A stretch of DNA of 16,169 nt from NCBI GenBank assembly GCA_934590135.1, contig CAKTOT010000048.1, positions 1 to 16,169 on the forward strand, given 5' to 3'. Below are positions 15,540 to 16,169 of the stretch, one piece after another. This stretch comes from an uncultured Muribaculaceae bacterium (GTDB taxonomy: Bacteria; Bacteroidota; Bacteroidia; Bacteroidales; Muribaculaceae). Both the position numbers and the translations under genes were made by a program. Position 1 is the first letter of the stretch. Each line of letters begins with the position of its first letter. Below the pieces are notes generated by a model, which was given only the letters and a program-made list of their open reading frames with translations, searched no databases and was not told the DNA's origin.

Positions 15540-15630
15540 ACTCTAAGGGCGCGAAATGCTCTAAGGGCGCGAATATGTCGTAAAAGCGTGAATATGTATG
15601 GAAACGCGGATATGTCAAAGGGCTCGATAT
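15540..15630. repeat. Degenerate 17-19 bp tandem repeat, five units
   Basis: Units run 15540-15557, 15558-15576, 15577-15595, 15596-15613 and 15614-15630. The second is GCTCTAAGGGCGCGAATAT. All share a purine-rich middle, a GCG/CTCG core and an A-A/T-A-T end (GAAAT or GATAT/GAATAT). Identity falls from left to right. The last unit ends 21 bp before the -33 box of the flippase promoter, a position suited to activator or repressor binding. The unit length is not a multiple of three throughout, so it is unlikely to be coding. Confidence 0.75.
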
Positions 15631-15651
15631 GAGGCTTACACTGTCGGCGAA

Positions 15652-15683
15652 TTTGTTCCGGCGGCCACAATTCGTTAACTTTG
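15652..15683 (+). promoter_or_regulatory. Consensus Bacteroidota promoter for the flippase gene
   Basis: TTTG (15652-15655), a 20-bp spacer and TAACTTTG (15676-15683) match the Bacteroides consensus fully. The ATG at 15692 begins 9 bp after the -7 box, so the transcript would be leaderless or nearly so. No flanking inverted repeats long enough for promoter inversion were seen inside the window. Confidence 0.7.
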
Positions 15684-15691
15684 CAGTCAAT

Positions 15692-16169
15692 ATGCACACC
15701 ATCACACGCAACGCACTCGCAATGACGGCACGTATGGCCGCCGGCACGGCCATAGGCCTGCTGACATGGCGTATAGCCTTACAGCTCTTAGGAGCTTACT
15801 CGCTGGGGCTGTACTCGGTCATTGCCGGGGTCATCGCCTTGGGCGAGGTCTTGTACGCCACCCTCGGCGGCGCCTACGATCGATATATGTCTTACGCACT
15901 GGGACGTGGTTCCAATTTCGGCGATATGGTGGCTACCGCTCGTCGCTTGCAAGTGTGTGTGGCTGTGGCAGTAGTCGTGCTGGCCGACACTGCCGGGTTG
16001 TGGTATGTCCTGTCGTTGGATGATGTGGCCGCTGCCGGGACATGGGTCGCCGTGACGGTATTCCAATTGGCCCTGACAACTTCGGCCCTGACCATATTGG
16101 CCGCTCCGGCACGCAGCGCTTTGACGGCGCTCGAACGAATGGACATCGTGGCACGGGTCGATATAACGG
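15692..16169 (+). CDS. Wzx-like polysaccharide flippase (MATE/MOP superfamily), N-terminal part only
   Basis: The frame is open from the ATG at 15692 to the right edge, giving 159 residues, about one third of the usual length. The sequence follows the N-terminal pattern of Bacteroidales O-antigen or capsule flippases: RMAAGTAIGLLTWRIALQLL, then a G.YSLGLYSVIAG turn, GGAYDRYMSYALGRG (at about 59-73), LADTAGLWYV (97-106) and ALTALERMDIVARV (142-155). Four membrane segments are visible at about 12-34, 38-60, 85-106 and 117-139. Such proteins move lipid-linked sugar repeat units across the inner membrane. The gene has its own consensus promoter and probably opens a surface-polysaccharide gene cluster to the right of the window. 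An alternative start at codon 11 (MTARMAAG) is possible but the upstream ATG is better placed after the promoter. Confidence 0.85.
   Translation, partial: MHTITRNALAMTARMAAGTAIGLLTWRIALQLLGAYSLGLYSVIAGVIALGEVLYATLGGAYDRYMSYALGRGSNFGDMVATARRLQVCVAVAVVVLADTAGLWYVLSLDDVAAAGTWVAVTVFQLALTTSALTILAAPARSALTALERMDIVARVDIT

Larger units (their letters stand above)
15232..15691. other. Divergent intergenic region between the leucine-rich-repeat and flippase genes
   Basis: This 460-bp gap contains a minus-strand -7 box (15377-15384), an imperfect inverted repeat CGAAC/GTTCG (15487-15503), a 5-unit tandem repeat (15540-15630) and the flippase promoter (15652-15683). Short open frames on both strands cross it, but they run through the promoters and the repeat array and were not accepted as genes. 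Confidence 0.6.

Noticed and set aside
15232..15691. CRISPR array
   Set aside because: The repeats are directly adjacent, 17-19 bp and degenerate, with no spacers and no cas genes nearby.
15290..15697. 135-codon minus-strand open frame across the flippase promoter region
   Set aside because: It starts inside the flippase gene, crosses a consensus promoter and the tandem repeat, and shows no domain. Some phrases look protein-like (GAYIEHVEFAEYAIKT), so a gene remnant cannot be fully excluded.

Overview
This is a Bacteroidales-like chromosomal window, most likely from a gut Muribaculaceae-type organism. Three things support this. The promoter motifs are of the Bacteroidota type (TAnnTTTG at -7, twice with TTTG at -33 and a 19-20 bp spacer). 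Several secreted or surface proteins have typical Bacteroidota architectures (chitobiase C-terminal Ig-like modules, a BspA-like leucine-rich-repeat protein with a type IX secretion-like tail, and a probable DUF4421 outer-membrane barrel). Start codons also lack convincing Shine-Dalgarno sequences. The assignment is inference from sequence style; no marker gene is present.

Layout from left to right. (1) Positions 1-1465, minus strand: the N-terminal 488 residues of a large secreted multidomain protein that runs off the left edge, with a near-perfect promoter upstream. (2) Positions 1466-1946: a gene-free stretch with a 3-unit, 24-bp tandem repeat ending 5 bp from the carB stop codon. (3) Positions 1947-6354, minus strand: carA-carB, both subunits of glutamine-dependent carbamoyl-phosphate synthase. 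The real starts (6354 and 5174) are well inside the longest open frames. (4) Positions 6717-10528, plus strand: a two-gene unit of a RecD/UvrD_C_2-type superfamily 1 helicase with an unrecognised, internally duplicated C-terminal extension, followed by an all-helical TPR-like protein with a C-terminal cold-shock-like OB domain. (5) Positions 10582-11664, minus strand: an exported beta-barrel-like protein, probable DUF4421. (6) Positions 11986-15231, minus strand: a 1081-residue leucine-rich-repeat surface protein with a strong intrinsic terminator. (7) Positions 15232-15691: an intergenic region with a -7 motif for the leucine-rich-repeat gene, a 5-unit degenerate tandem repeat, and a consensus promoter. 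(8) Positions 15692-16169, plus strand: the N-terminal part of a Wzx-like polysaccharide flippase that runs off the right edge, probably the first gene of a surface-polysaccharide locus.

Functionally the window mixes core metabolism (pyrimidine and arginine precursor synthesis), cell-surface genes, and one two-gene nucleic-acid-handling module. That helicase/OB module and the repeat array before the flippase promoter are the parts I cannot explain from known families, and they are the main candidates for follow-up. No tRNA, rRNA, CRISPR array or intact insertion sequence was seen.
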